Assembly (NCBI GenBank): GCA_033063855.1
Contig: CP093831.1
Span: 5,952,001 to 6,016,000, forward strand
Reading direction: 5' to 3'
Length of the DNA: 64,000 bases
DNA from: Smittia aterrima
Lineage: Eukaryota > Arthropoda > Insecta > Diptera > Chironomidae
Numbering within the stretch: the stretch's first letter is position 1; every line of letters starts with the position of its first letter. The position numbers and the translations under genes are program-made. This document shows positions 50,760 through 64,000 of this stretch, piece after piece. Under the pieces are notes generated by a model. The model was given only the letters and a program-made list of their open reading frames with translations, had not been told where the DNA came from and made no database searches.

Positions 50760-51209
50760 ATGAAAGCAATCACAGCAGTCTGCTCCACTGGCGCTTCAGT
50801 GCCATCGATCGCAAATGGACGTGTCTCACGTCATCGAGATGGTGAGAATGCAGAAATTCAAATGTACATCAGCAAACTGAAGGACCTCGTGCCGTTCATG
50901 CCAAAGAATCGTAAACTCTCGAAGCTCGAGGTCATTACGAATGTCATTCAATACATTTGTGATTTACAAACGGCACTTGACTCCGACCCCGCTGTCAGCG
51001 AATTTGACGCAGCCGCCGTCCTCGCAAGCCAAAATCACCTTATGGAGCAAGTTAACAACGTGCGACAGCCACTTCATGTGAGACCTAGTCCAAACACCAT
51101 TCTACCGTCATCCAACAACATCACCTCACCTTCGTTAGCTCCAGCCTCACAGCACCATGAATATTCATCCATAAATCTTAATGTAAGTTGCTTTAAAGAT
51201 GAATATTAA
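50760..51209 (+). CDS. emc: Extra macrochaetae, Id-type HLH repressor
   Basis: The protein opens MKAITAVCSTGAS and carries the helix-loop-helix from about residue 29 to 70: GENAEIQMYISKLKDLV, loop PFMPKNRKLSK, then LEVITNVIQYICDLQTAL. There is no basic region before helix 1, so like other Id proteins it cannot bind DNA. It instead sequesters Daughterless and proneural bHLH partners, restraining sense-organ and neuron formation in the nucleus. The ATG at 50760 is chosen because it starts the conserved MK..TAVC motif; in-frame sequence upstream has no ATG before a stop. Read straight through, the frame is 149 codons, but codon 141 (AAT) is followed by a perfect GTAAGT donor at 51183, so the last eight residues (VSCFKDEY) are probably intronic and a short 3' coding exon lies elsewhere. 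The acidic insert of the longer Drosophila protein is missing. Confidence 0.96.
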   Translation: MKAITAVCSTGASVPSIANGRVSRHRDGENAEIQMYISKLKDLVPFMPKNRKLSKLEVITNVIQYICDLQTALDSDPAVSEFDAAAVLASQNHLMEQVNNVRQPLHVRPSPNTILPSSNNITSPSLAPASQHHEYSSINLNVSCFKDEY

Positions 51210-54200
51210 ATCACCGAAAAGAAACAGCCTCGACGATGATGACTCGCTGTGAATCAAGTTTCGTTTGTGCATTTTTCTCGTCGTTCACCATTCAAAGTGT
51301 TTGCGAAAGATTTCCATATCGAAACGCAAAAGTCATCATCCTAAATCCATTGTCGACTCAACACACAAAGTTCCCATAAAACAAGCTCACGTAGCAATTT
51401 GTAAATTAAATTTTCCGCTGTGTGTGTTTTTTTTTTCGCCTCGTTCAGTGAACACCTGCATTTCATTTTTTCGAAAGAGCCGTGATTTTGTAATGCTCAA
51501 CAACAGAAAACGAAAACTATTTTTTTTTTCGTTGAATCGTGTCGCGCTTTATTGAAAAACCTCGTCAAGGCTTCCAAAGTTGAAGCATTTAATTGAGATC
51601 GTTCTGATGACAATGAAGTAATTTGACAGTGAAGAGAAAGATTCTAATTAATAGGAAGGAAGTTAAGTGGCGCTCGGAGTGAAAAATTGACTGCTTAATC
51701 GATGATAAAGGCGAATACGGTAGCCGGTTGTAAGCAGTTTTCATTTCAATCGCCACTCAGCGTCATAAATTATTCATTCAAAAGTTTTCGTTTTACGTTC
51801 GCTTCGCTTTCCGATTAACATTTTAATCTTATTCGGTCTAAATACTGAGGGAAGGAAAAAGAATTTTTCAATTTAATTTGCTCATCAATCAGCGCATGCA
51901 CATCGCAACTCTCGAGGCCGGCGCAGCATAAATGTATCATCATCATCGGCATTCGCTCTCGTTTCTCTCATTCGAGAAGAAATCTCGAGAAATCCAAAAT
52001 GGATAATTTACCTTTGTGAGAAAAAAAAAACTTTCTACTTTCCGACCCTCGACACAAAATCACGATTTTTTTCCTTTCTGATGTCGTAAAATGAAATTAA
52101 GTTAAATACATAACTGGTGATGCATAAATTGGCTGCATTGGTAAAGCGATGCCCACAGCTCTCGTCTCGATTCAACGGCCACTCGACTCAACCAATTTAT
52201 ATAACATTTGATGAATGACTTCCACCGCCGAAATAAAAATTGAAGGCAACGTGACTTTACGATCGAAAAGAGAGAGAACTCAGTTGTCGTGTTGACACAC
52301 AAAATTAAGCTTTGCGGTCGCAAACGAGCGACAATTGAAAATCATCAAAAGCTTTATCGTCATCGAAGTGAATTCAATATTTAGATTGCGAAGGAATCGT
52401 CTCAATATTGCGCTGTTTATTAATAAACACTCTTTCGACTCAACGAGATGTTTATTTCTCTTTCTCTCCTCGTCTTTCTATCTCTCACTCGCTTCATCGC
52501 GCCTCAAATAACATAAAATCCACCCGAGATGGAAATGATGAAAACGAAGAAAGAGACAGAGAGAGAGAAACGAAAAAAAATCCATGTTTATTGTATAAGC
52601 TCTGAACACTTGCACAGGCGGTTAATTAAATTCCATATCGAACTTTTGCACGTGTTCAATTGAGAAGCGAAGCGGAGGCTACGAGGAGTGGACGTCTGAG
52701 TTGATTGCATTTTCATAATGAAAATTTCGTGTTTGTCGATTTACTTTTTCGAAAAAATTTGTCAAGAAGGGCGTGGGGCGACGCTTTAATTCGTAAGAAA
52801 ACATTTGCTTGATTAATGCGAGCAATGAAAAAAAATTAATGCTCCACAATTTATAGAAGCGGTTGAGTGTTCTGTTCATGCGTAATAAGATTAAGCTTGA
52901 GAAACCTTTTTTATTGTCTCGCGCTCTAGTTGAGATTAATTGAGTTTAAGAAGTCGCAAAGTACTATGATCATTTTTTACGTGGAAACTCAAAACAACAC
53001 GTGGCCGCAGGATTTATTTCCAGTCGCCCATCAGACCTACTTAGCTTGTGAATGTCAACAAGCCGCTCGTTCGTTGCTTGTTGTGTCACTTTTCGGCCAA
53101 GAACAATGCGCCTTTAAATGGCAAAAATTTCTTTGGTATTTTCCTTCTTCTCGCGTTTTGCTAAATAACCGCAGATCAAGCAACTCGTCGAAAAAAGAGA
53201 AAAAAATATTAAACACGTGTTCGAGAGTTGGAGGAAATGTGAAAAAGTGCTGAACTTACAATGTTCAATTATGACTCCGCTCTCATAGCGCTGAGACCTT
53301 TGATTTGAAAAATTGCTTTGCTCAACAGAGTCACTTAAAACGAAATGTTTATTCATGTGATTCACGGAGATAATAATTTGATATGATGAAATGAACTTGA
53401 ATTGGATGAGTGCTTAGACTTTATGAAAAGTGCTCGTTCTTGTGTCAATTCGGAACGAAAGAAAAAAAGCAAAAGACAAAAAGAAACTCAACAAGCGAGG
53501 AATCTTTTATTAAGAGACATGCGAGTTTATGCTTGAGTCGCGTTTTGGTGAAAGCGAATCAAATCGTCATCATCCGGCTGTGAACCATAATTATACACTG
53601 CTCTGCTTTTAGCTCCCGCTAGCAAAACCTTACGAAACATGACGAATTAATGCAATTTTCTCTTTTTGATCTCTTTACAGACAGACGAAAAATCATCGTG
53701 TTAAAGTCACTTTGACGCGATTTTGATCTCAGAGAAGTCCACAAATTGTTTTGTTAATGAAGAAGTTTTAACGGGATGCAGTTAAGCAACAAGAAATATG
53801 TCGATGCAATTGAGAACGTTCGTTCGTTCTGAAAATACAAATAGAAGCAAAAGGACTAAGTAGAATCGCATTAGATTTTCATGAAAAGACTTTGACGGTT
53901 TGATGATCTGCACATGTGCTTGGCTCCAGGAAGCAAAAGAATCATCTGCGGTCTGTTTAAGGAATTAAAATTACACAAACTCACAAACAATTTCAAAAAT
54001 AAATTCCCCTCAAATCAGCAGATATCCGAAGAAAGAGAAAACCTTTTTAATTAATTTAACAATTAAAATTCTGTGATCTATAGATTATTATTTTATTTTT
54101 TAAATAACGCGAATGAAGAGTCGCTTTGTCAAATGATAAATGTACAAAGAAAGATAAATTTCTTCTTCGCTCTCCTGTCACTTGATCGATCAATCATCAA

Positions 54201-57200
54201 TTGGCATTAGCAAGAAATCCATGGATAATTCAAATTTTTAACATTTCTTTCACATCATCATTTCTTTTCATCGAAAAAAAAAAATCTAAAAGTCATTTAA
54301 AACGAATTGCAAAAAACCTCTTTTCTTATCAAATTGTTTATGTTTTTAATAATGATTAAAATAAAAAGAACAAAAAATACTTATAAGTATAAAAAATTAA
54401 TTATTTCGCTGTTGTTGTTTTAATTTCGAAAGCCCTCGCTTTCGCGTGTTTTTTGCGCAATCGCGAATTTTCAGGTGTTCATTTCAGAGAGCATAAGTCA
54501 TCGACTTTGTAAGGCGATACAAGGCGACGAGGTGAAGCGACATGCAATGCTTCACGTCTTTACTTCTCTGGAAATGTGACATTTCATAAAAGTTACTCCT
54601 CCATTGACTTTATCGATTTTTGATTTCGTATCGAGTTACATGAGCGAAACAAAAACTTAATTGTTGGATTGCGTGCCCAAGTGTTCAAGCCTCGTCTTCT
54701 TCCTTTCTTCACGAAGCCACTTGAAGCAGAAGTAAGAAACATAACGAAAAAACTTTCGCAAGAGAAAATTGTTTATTGTCTTCAATAAAATGAGGTAAAA
54801 CGAGGTTAAACGAAGATTAATTTTGAATGAAATGAAATCTTGATGCTCTCTTCGCTCAACTTGAATGCTCTTCTCCACCATCGTCCCACTCAAGTCGATG
54901 CTTGAAATGTCACGCGCAAAAAATTGACGATGTCACACGATCCTCCATGCTGAGTCGCAATGAATAAACTCGACTCAACTGATGGTTCATCGATCCTTTG
55001 GCATTCGCAATGTTTCTTCTTCAGAGCATCGAGCGGAATCATTTGGTCAATTGATCGAGGTTAGTTGAATTTATTTTTAATTAACACGATGTGTCATATC
55101 TATCGATGCATAAAGAAGAATGAAAAAGCAAACTCACCGTGAGCTGTCGCCGTTTTTTATGGAGCTCTCGACTCAATCCGCCTCGTTTTCTATCAATTTT
55201 TGCCATTTAGAGTGCAAACATGATATTTTCACTTTACCAACAGACCTTCTTTCTCTAAACGTTGCAAGGTGCGGCTTCTAATTACCTCGGAACGATTCGT
55301 AGAGAGCTTGTTTATGAGCCTCAGGTAGTTTTTATTTAAATTTCATTTCATGCTGAAGCAGCTCAACAAAATGCCTTCTGAAATTACCTGGAAAAACTAA
55401 CAAACCATCAGGTGGATCAAGCCGAGCTTGATGAGGCAAATATCCCATCGACAGTAGACGTAGAGATCTGAAGAACAAATTACCATAAAGTTCGTTGTTA
55501 TTTTCTGCCTTCTAATCCGCTTTGCACAAAGAGCAGGCACTGAATCGAAACGAAATTTTTGCAAACTCCTAAACGTTTGATTTTTGTTTTTCTCTTTGAA
55601 AATCAAGATAATTATCGACTCAACCAACATGTTGGCTACTAACATGTGAATAGAGTCTCTAATTACGCAAAAATCAATCGAGCATATTGATCGAAGCAGT
55701 TTAAAATCTGTAAATGAATCATGCATTGGAATTTTGCTTGCTTTTTCGTAACAGACAGCGAAAATTTAAGAAGGAAAACAGATTTGTACGGCCAATAAAT
55801 CTCGCCGACTTGAGATACTAACAGGTGTTTCCACTTAAATCAGATCTCACTCTTACGAGCTTAATTTTGTTGCTAATATTTGCCAGAACAGAGAAAGAGT
55901 AAAGTCAAATTTTATTATCCCAGTCGGTAGCGACTTACTAAAGCATTGTAGAGGATCGCAATGTGATTTAAAGTGAATCTATCGGAGCGGGGATAAATAA
56001 AAAGATCACAAGAGCAGCCAACATGGCAATTAGAAATTATGAAAAATTATTAAATTAATTGTGAGGCATGTGCTCGAACGCTGCCCGCTTTCAAGCTACA
56101 TCATTCAATCGCATGATTTCCTTAATCGAAACCAGAACTGCGACGACGGGTTTCCGTGCCGAGATTCAACCCAAGCGCCTTTCACGTAAGTGGAGCAAAT
56201 TGGCGAAAGAGGTGTTTCATGTTCTGCATCGTCTTAATCGCCTCCAGATGATTCCAAACTGGAATGATTTTAGCTGAAAAATTACCTCGATCGCACCATG
56301 TGTAGCAATTAAGAGCCATTAATTTCGAGGTAAACACTTTGCTCATTCGCCTCATTCAGAATCTCTTTCCACTTGATTACTCGACGCGAGTCCGCAGAGC
56401 AAGTGAACTTCATTCATCACTTCGACATGGAAGATTATTTTCCACTCATTTAACTTCTGCTAGAGAACATTTCTCCGGCAATTACCAAAGTGTTTGCGTA
56501 GCATTAAAATCTGATCATTTACTTTATTCAAACATCATCGAAAACGGCAATCATCCGATCACGAAAGTGCACTTTCCATCTAATTAATATATCGCTGTAG
56601 ATCTGTGGTGCATCGCTGTTGAGATGAATGATCGCACGATTACGATCATTAACATTTTTCCCGGCTTCGAGATCTTTGCTGACAGGCTTCAGTGGATCGC
56701 ACAGCATGTTGTGATTTTAATTATTGCGGCGACCGGATATTTCAGCACCAACGCGGTTCATTAGCAATTTGATGATGTTTGTAACGGCGTCGCAAAGTTC
56801 TTCCATCTAATTATGCATTCTCAGGTTTCGCGTTGAAAGCTTGAACAGGAAAGATTTGAAAGATTTTTTAATTTATGATCAAGACATCTCAATAATCACG
56901 AAACCATTCACTTATTTACTTGTAACTTCAACTTTTGAAGAATGCCACAACAGATGCCACATTAATTTGATGATAAATTTTTAATAATTTCATTACATTT
57001 TCAGTAACTCATCTCAGCAGTGTTTATGGTCCGAGAGATGCCAAGTTATTAAATTTTACTCGTGCGAAAAATTATAAATTACCAAAGAGTTTTTACGTCC
57101 GACGATCCCATTGCAACTTGTCAGCTGTAAATTGCCTTCGCTATACAAAGAAGGATATAAGTGTCTCAAATCGCCATTATTCAAATTTGCTGGACTAGCG

Positions 57201-60200
57201 GACCAAGCGTCAAAAGATCGACGAAGATTGATAACAAGATCAAGCGCCTTTCAAGCAACTTTAAGTATTTGAGCGAGATTTTTATCACGTCGCTTGTTTG
57301 AAGGTGTGACTTGATCAAATATGTGAATGAAGGCATGGAGAAAACAACGAACAATGAAAAAAATTCCATAGCAGTCGCGGTTGATTGGAGCGACGCCACT
57401 AAGATACTTCCATTCACTCCACTAAAGATACAATTCACTTCTAATTGCCTCACATGCTGCGTAATTTTTCATCATTTATGAGACGTTTATTCTCACATTA
57501 CACACGGCAACCTCGCACTATTCCCCGTCACAATACAATTTTATTCAATTTGAAAACCGCTTGGAAAACAAACAACAGAGGAAAAACATCAACCACGGTG
57601 ATTAAAGTCAAACAGGTGCGATTAAAATCATATTTTTCTGAGTTGAGTTGATTGTTTTTGATTCGGAATTCTTCTTAGTCTTTGGCGACCTCATTTGTTG
57701 TCGCTCAGCTGCGATGCTAATTTGTGTGTCGAATTCTCAATTCACAAGATGAACTCATTGACCCTTTCAGACGTCGCGATTTCACCCGATCAACCACGCC
57801 CCCTTTAAGTTCATTTCAATGAAAATAAATTTCAATTTTTACATTTTCGTCGCTTTCGTCTCTTGACAGTCATTCACTCACTGAATAACGATTGGAAAAT
57901 CTACTGAAAGTGCCATAAGAGGTGCTGGACAATCGACAATCGTTGTACCTTAAACAGTCATTGATCTCACTGTCGGTTGTTCGCGGGTGGATTTGCCATC
58001 AATTGATCTTCAACCAACACCAAGCGATTGTCTCTCACTCACCTCATTTGCTTTTAAGGTGTCGAGGCAGTAAATTACTTTACAAACCGACGGTTTTTAT
58101 TGTCGACGAGAGAGGAGACAATTGAACGCCATGCGAATGCAACTTTATTTTTCTCAAAGTAAATCTCTAATTTGGAATTGTATTCAAATCACCAACCGGA
58201 GATCTCATTGACGCTAATAAAGCACAATTGTGTAGGATTTTAGAGGACTCAATGGAATGATTATCTATCTTTTTAAGTTTCAGCGGCGGATGAGTCACAT
58301 CGCCACCTGAAAATGCATCTTGAAAACAAAGTCGTTAGAATGCTAATCGAAACGTGTCGATTTGTGGAAGTTAAACAAATGAATGAAAAGCGATTTACTG
58401 CAAACCAAAAAAGCATTTGAGAATAATAAATTATTCAACTAATTGCAATGAATTCTGCGATTCATTGTTTCATGAGCTTTAGATATTGCAATTTGACAAA
58501 GTCTCACATGTCGAGACGGCAAGGCAAGCAAAGCATGAACGGCTCAATTCCATCGGATAGATTGAAAAATTACTCGCAAGAGAATTGATAGCGAAACAGG
58601 CGCAACACAAAATTGTTGTTTCGTGAGAGGTCAAATGCCTTTTGAAATCAGAACGCTTGAACTTAACGTTTAAAGGCATTGGCAAACACAGCTCGTTCAA
58701 TTATGGACTTTCCTAGCTCTGACGAGGAAATCTCATTTTTTCTGACATGAAAATTGAAGCAGCGCAGCATTTGACAAGCAAGAAATGTTGAAGAAAAATT
58801 AGGTTAAACATGAGCGTGATGGTTGAGTGAGCTTGAATGAAAATTGATTGCAAAAATCATTTAATAATAAACGAAAAAGAAAAGTTTTCAGTTTAGTCTG
58901 AAATCTAAACATTTTTCCCGATTAAAGAAAATTGAAAATTTCACTCATTCGAAGAACAAACGATGAATTATTCAAAGCGCCAATTTACTTGCGATTCACT
59001 GAAGTAATGCACATCGATTATTGAAGTCTGCGGCATGGAATTTTCATGAGTTTCTTGGGAAATGTTTTCGTAGCTGACACGATGCGAATGTGAACTCTCT
59101 CTATGCATTTATTCTTGAATTATTTATTTCATAAAAGAGAGAAAAAAACATAAACAATCAATTTGAGGCATGAAAATTGCACAAAATCGTTGATTTTAAT
59201 GTGAAATGTGAACGTCAAACGCTGCTGCTGTTTAGAGTGAAACTGTCGACTATTTTCTATTTGGATTTCTTTGACAGTTATCGAAATGTTTGCCACACGA
59301 CACTTTCAGTTATTTCTTCTCACAGAAAGTAACTCCAAGTTGCCATAAATAGAAAAATAAGTCGGAAGTTATCATATTGATTAATCAAAAGTTCAAACTC
59401 TTCGCAACGAAGTCTCGCAGGTGGCTTGAAACTCGAGCGATGTTTATGGTTTTTGTTGGGATTTTTATTTCAATCGATAAGGCTCGGGAAGAGTCCAGAC
59501 GTTTTGTTTTGAATTTTAAATTGATTCCACTCCAATCGAGAGTGTCTTGATAAGCGGGAATCAAGTTTGCGAGTAAAAAGAATTCAAAGTTGATAAGTAA
59601 ACGAACATGTGGCATAGGATTTTCTTCCGACTTTGTTTTCTTGTTTCTTATCAGAAATGCTTCTTCGTTTTACGTCGCTTGCACCCAACGAGGACAGAAC
59701 TTGATTAGACCTCGAGTACACACGGATTGTTTGCTCGGTTCACGTACACTCGTAAACCTATTTTTATGACTGATTTGTTTTGAGTGCAAACAAGTGTTTC
59801 ACACTCGCCTCGATCAAACTAAAGCTTGAGAATTCTCGCTTATCAGTTTTAAAATCGAAGACAAATTACAAAATTTTAAAACGATTCACTTGACATTTGT
59901 GATAACGACGTGGAGTCAAGATTTTCAATGATGAAACTAATTTCTCGTGCGTCAGTTATCATTTTATTGTCAACCCTCTTCGATTCGAGAGACTAATTGA
60001 GTCGTTACGTTAAGAGTTCTTATGACACATCAAAATTCACATCAAATAGAAAATAATTAAATAAAAAAAAACTTGAAATTGAACATCTGTGCACATCGGA
60101 CTAAGAAACTGGTTAAACGAGGATGAATATTATTTCACGAACTTCAAAATTATCAATTTAAAGTCAAGAATATTGCTGTCTATGAGTTGCCATGCATAAA

Positions 60201-63200
60201 ACATTAAACGTCCTTGATGTGAAACTCAATTTCTTAACAGTTCAATATTCAATTTTAATATCGCAAGCTCTCCCCTTGAACTGCTTCGCGATCGCCTCAG
60301 AATACTAAAATACTTCCATTAAAAACTTTATTGATAGATAAATGAAGGGATGCGATGGTGAAAATTCATTTTCCTCCGGAAAAAGAGACGAACACGTGAT
60401 GAGTTTTCATATCCAAAGCCATCTCGAATGAAATATTCATGCACAAACAACTTCGTGTGAAGGGACGGGTTTGACTGAGAAAATATAACATTTGTTTGTC
60501 TAATTCCCACCAGAAATCAAAATACACGATGGCAAACAGAGATAACAACGATAGAGAATTAAAAAGACGAGGGCGAGAGATGAAACACATTTCTACCGTT
60601 CAGGGGAACAATTTAATTTCGAGATGGCACAAAAGTTTAATGCAGCAGCGCGTTCGCTCAATCTGTTCGAGTTTTTCGGCTAAGTTGAAACTTCAGTGAC
60701 GCCAACGACGAGTCGAAAAGGAATGTTAATGACTGTCAGCTTCAGTCTCACACCTGACAACTCAAAAATCAAAATTTTCCTTCAAGATATTCATATCGTC
60801 ATGTGTCATTGGACGTTTTATATTTTTTTCATCGTTACGTACATGTGAGCGTCAATTTGATGATGACCAACTTGCGAATAGAAATGATTTTTATTTCAAG
60901 TTTCTTTTTTAAGTGCAAACACCTGCGAAGCACTAAGCACTTGTTATTTTTCTCTCTCAGCATTTGTTAAATACGAAAACTTTATTTCCTTTACGTAGAG
61001 TTAGTCAACGTTCAAGTCTCACTTTATTTGAAGAACGTTTTTATTTGATTTAATTAGATAATTCTTATGTCAACATTGACGACGTTATCGCGTTGCTTGA
61101 AATCAGTGGAATTGAGGAATTTTCGTCGACGGCTTGACACGATTTGAGCAATTCTAAGTCTGACTGCGATTCACCACACGATCGCAAGTTCTGACGTTTC
61201 GAGTTCGCTGTACCGTTAGCTCTCAAAGTCGCATGTTAATTTCTAGTTCAAACAATTCTGTCTTTGCTTTTTCTTGCGCAAATTCGCCATGTTTGGCTTT
61301 CTGGTATTTTATCTTCGCCTCACAACTATTCACTCGCTTCGTGGAGGCCTAGCAGCTGTAATCAGATAGTTCCACGCTTAGTGACAGCAACTGCTAGTAA
61401 CTTGTGTCGTTAGAGACCTGAAGTTGGTCTGGAAGAGTGCATTTCACTGCAGTTGAAGAGCTTCACGAGTAAACTCAAAACTTATTAAAGTTTCTCACAA
61501 AACAAAATATTAATTAAAGACAGGTGGGAATGAGATAATTAATTATTAGCAGAGAACACTTGTTCAAATAATAAAATATTGTGCAAACATTTAGTGAAGG
61601 AATTTCGCGGGAATTTTGTTTCGTTTTTTCTTTGACTTTTTGCTGTTCTAGCAACGAAGGGATTAATAGGCGACTTGGAATTTTGTTGATCGAGATGATC
61701 CTTGACTTGACTGTAAATCGTTCAATAATTAAGAGACGCAACAGCCGGATCTTTGGTTAGCTTCAGTTACGTGAGCTTAATATTTTGAGGGAAATCTTTC
61801 AATTTTTATTATAGACAAAACATGTGTGTGACATGAGTTGGAAGTGATTTAGCCGCACAAACTAATATTTCATCAAACCAGAAATCACATGTTCGTGTAG
61901 TAGAGGAAAATGTTCTCGCGCAGTCTACGAGCATAAATCAGATTTCCTTGCCGCGCTCCGTACCAAAAATATAATTCGTTTCATAAAGTCTATAATTCTC
62001 GTAAGTTTGCTGTTGTGCCCCACATCCGCTCGCGACATTTTACGCAATCACAAGAATTATTCATTTTCCTTCGCCAATCACCTGTGCCTGTTGATCTGCT
62101 TTCGTTGTGAGACGCCGAACGACATCAAGCATGTTCAGCTGTTTTGTTTGATTTCAATCCGCTAAAGATTCGAATGAGATACGCGGCGTCTGTTTGGCAT
62201 AGTTCAGATGCTTAATATGTCTTATCCCGCGGTGAAATATTTGTAACAATTGCTCGCTGCTTCTGGCGAGCTCTGAAGAGTTATGATTTAAAATTTGTCG
62301 TTTAAAGCGACGAATTCTTTATAAGTTAATTAATGAACCACATTTCGTGGCTGAGAATGACGTAAAGCAGTTAAACAAGTTATGACAGCAATCATAACTG
62401 CAACAAATTAACGAGAAATCCGAGAGATAAACAAGTTTTTATGCGTTTAATCGAAGCTAAATTTGAAGGTTTGCGTAATTTGCGCCTTCCTTCCTCTCAG
62501 GTTCATCTTAAATTAACGTTAATTTACGATCTAACGATCTCAGAAGAATTCGAGACAGAAAAGAATGTCTTGTCGCCTTGGCGATAGTTTCGTGAAAATT
62601 TAGACTTTAACAGCTGCAATTCTAATTTTTTCTGTGAAATTCAATTGTGCAAGACTTTGTCGCGGTTTAGGAATTTTTTGTAATGTGATGTTTAATTTCA
62701 GGAAGCAACGAGTCTAGCTGCGTAAGCTCCATGGGCTTCTTAAGTAATTAATGCATTCACCTCTTAATTTATCGTTTCGCTCAAACTGCAATTTTTCACT
62801 GAATGCGTGAAGAAACAAACAAGCGATGAACACAATTGAATTATTCCGCGTACAAATGAAAACCTGTGTCGCTTATTTATAAAGAGGAATGAGTATTTCG
62901 AAGATTTAATTTACAGCCGTGGCCTGCTAATGCCCCGCCAATTAATTCTCTTCGTCGCACGACAGTGCAAAAACGAGCTACTCGCCTCGTCAACTCATCA
63001 GTTACACCAAGCGAAGAAAGATGAATTTCAGTGTGAGACGAGTTAATTTATTTTCTTTTTAATTTGACTGACTTTTCGTGCAAGGCGCACGAGAGCGAGG
63101 TAGGGAAACTCAAAATTTTCACCTTTATTTCCTTCGCTCTCAGAAATTTCGTTTATTTCAGTGGCGCGCTTGATGATGATTTTGATGAAGAGCCAAAAAT

Positions 63201-64000
63201 ATTTAAAGAGATCTCACTTCATCCGACAAACTAAATTCATCGTCGCCACTGCTTGCTTTTTTGTGAAATGATTCACGGCTCGAATTTCGTCTTCATTTCT
63301 CGTTTTATTTTTTTAAACTTGATGCAATTAATATTTTTATTTTTCTCACCGCTAGAAATCAAGAGTCTGCGAATGAAAAGCGAATGAAATCTGAAGTGAC
63401 GTTCGTGAGTAATTAATTCGATACTTTGCTAGTATTCTTTCAAAAAGTCTCTCCAAACTGTCGCCAATTATGAAATCAAATTCTGCTCAAGCTACCGCGG
63501 GAACATATTTCATGAACAACGTCAGCAAGCACTCGACTCTCGTCGTGGCTTGAATTTCATGTCAACTAACTAAAGTACCGGCATATTCTCGAGCAACTTA
63601 ACTTCTCCTCTACTCGATTGTCGCGAACATGAAAGATCTTGTTTTGCCAAAAACGCAATTCTTTACAATGAAATGATCTTTTCATCCTCTTGTTTCTCTG
63701 AACGATGAAAACTTTTCATTCATCGATTTTTTTTTGTGCGACGCTCGAAACTGCCTTTTCAACAACAACATTCGTAGACAAACAAGAGCTAACTGTACAA
63801 AAGGCATCGCTCACAAGAAGAGAAGAAAATTTGAACACGTGCAAAAATTGTATAAGCCAAAGATGAATGGGAAATGTTTTAAAAGGAATTCCATGCTTCG
63901 CTTGATTGTGTTTGAAAAGGGATTGGAGAATACATAGAAGTGAATCCCATTGAGGAACTTAGATAAAGCTTTACAGTTATTGCGAGCGGATGCTGCTTTG
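51210..64000. other. Non-coding region downstream of emc
   Basis: About 12.8 kb with no convincing gene. If emc is spliced at 51183, the first part is its intron and a terminal exon plus poly(A) site should lie here; I could not recognise it. Weak items are a 23-codon exon-like frame at 55138-55206 (minus), an 8-bp stem hairpin at 56627-56650, and an 18-bp palindrome at 62509-62526. No tRNA, snRNA or transposon signature was seen. Confidence 0.5.

Noticed and set aside
56627..56650. Perfect 8-bp stem hairpin AATGATCG / CGATCATT
   Set aside because: Stems of this size are expected several times in 64 kb by chance; it is too short for a pre-miRNA.

Overview
This is a gene-poor, AT-rich window from an insect nuclear genome. 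It is most likely a dipteran, and the very short introns (54-69 bp in most places) suggest a compact nematoceran genome such as a midge, although species cannot be fixed from the sequence. The evidence is five spliced eukaryotic genes with canonical GT-AG introns, an extra macrochaetae (emc) orthologue, AATAAA polyadenylation signals, and TATA/Inr promoters. I see no bacterial operons, no CRISPR array, no tRNA or rRNA gene, and no recognisable transposase or reverse transcriptase.

Layout: 1-3.7 kb is largely non-coding. At 3.76-6.08 kb on the minus strand lies a CCDC102-family coiled-coil gene whose C-terminal two thirds are cleanly open but whose N-terminal 350 bp carry three frame breaks. 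At 7.5-10.0 kb (minus) is a Rab small GTPase of the Rab5/21/22 type, in three exons. Head to head with it, 435 bp away, is COP9 signalosome subunit 3 (CSN3), five exons on the plus strand, 10.43-11.94 kb. Convergent to CSN3 is Pka-R1, the type I regulatory subunit of cAMP-dependent protein kinase. Its five 3' exons sit at 13.9-15.25 kb; I located the two missing N-terminal (dimerisation/docking) exons 12.6 kb away at 27.88-28.15 kb, so one large intron fills 15.25-27.88 kb.

From 28 to 50 kb there is mostly non-coding DNA, which fits the regulatory surroundings of a developmental gene. Two items stand out: a pre-miRNA-like hairpin at 37.86-37.93 kb, and a previously hidden mini-gene at 42.88-43.19 kb (minus). 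The mini-gene has a TATA box, an initiator, a very good Kozak context, a 39-codon ORF rich in Trp, Gly and Cys, and an AATAAA signal, all within about 300 bp. Just beyond it are three adjacent perfect inverted repeats (42.485-42.540 kb). emc lies at 50.3-51.2 kb on the plus strand behind a TATA promoter; its visible reading frame probably runs into an intron at 51183. From 51.2 to 64 kb I find no convincing gene.

The genes do not form a pathway. They are housekeeping or signalling genes (vesicle traffic, cullin deneddylation, cAMP signalling) next to a neurogenesis regulator in a large non-coding domain. The best candidates for something undescribed are the 39-residue peptide gene, the hairpin, and the broken N-terminus of the CCDC102 gene.
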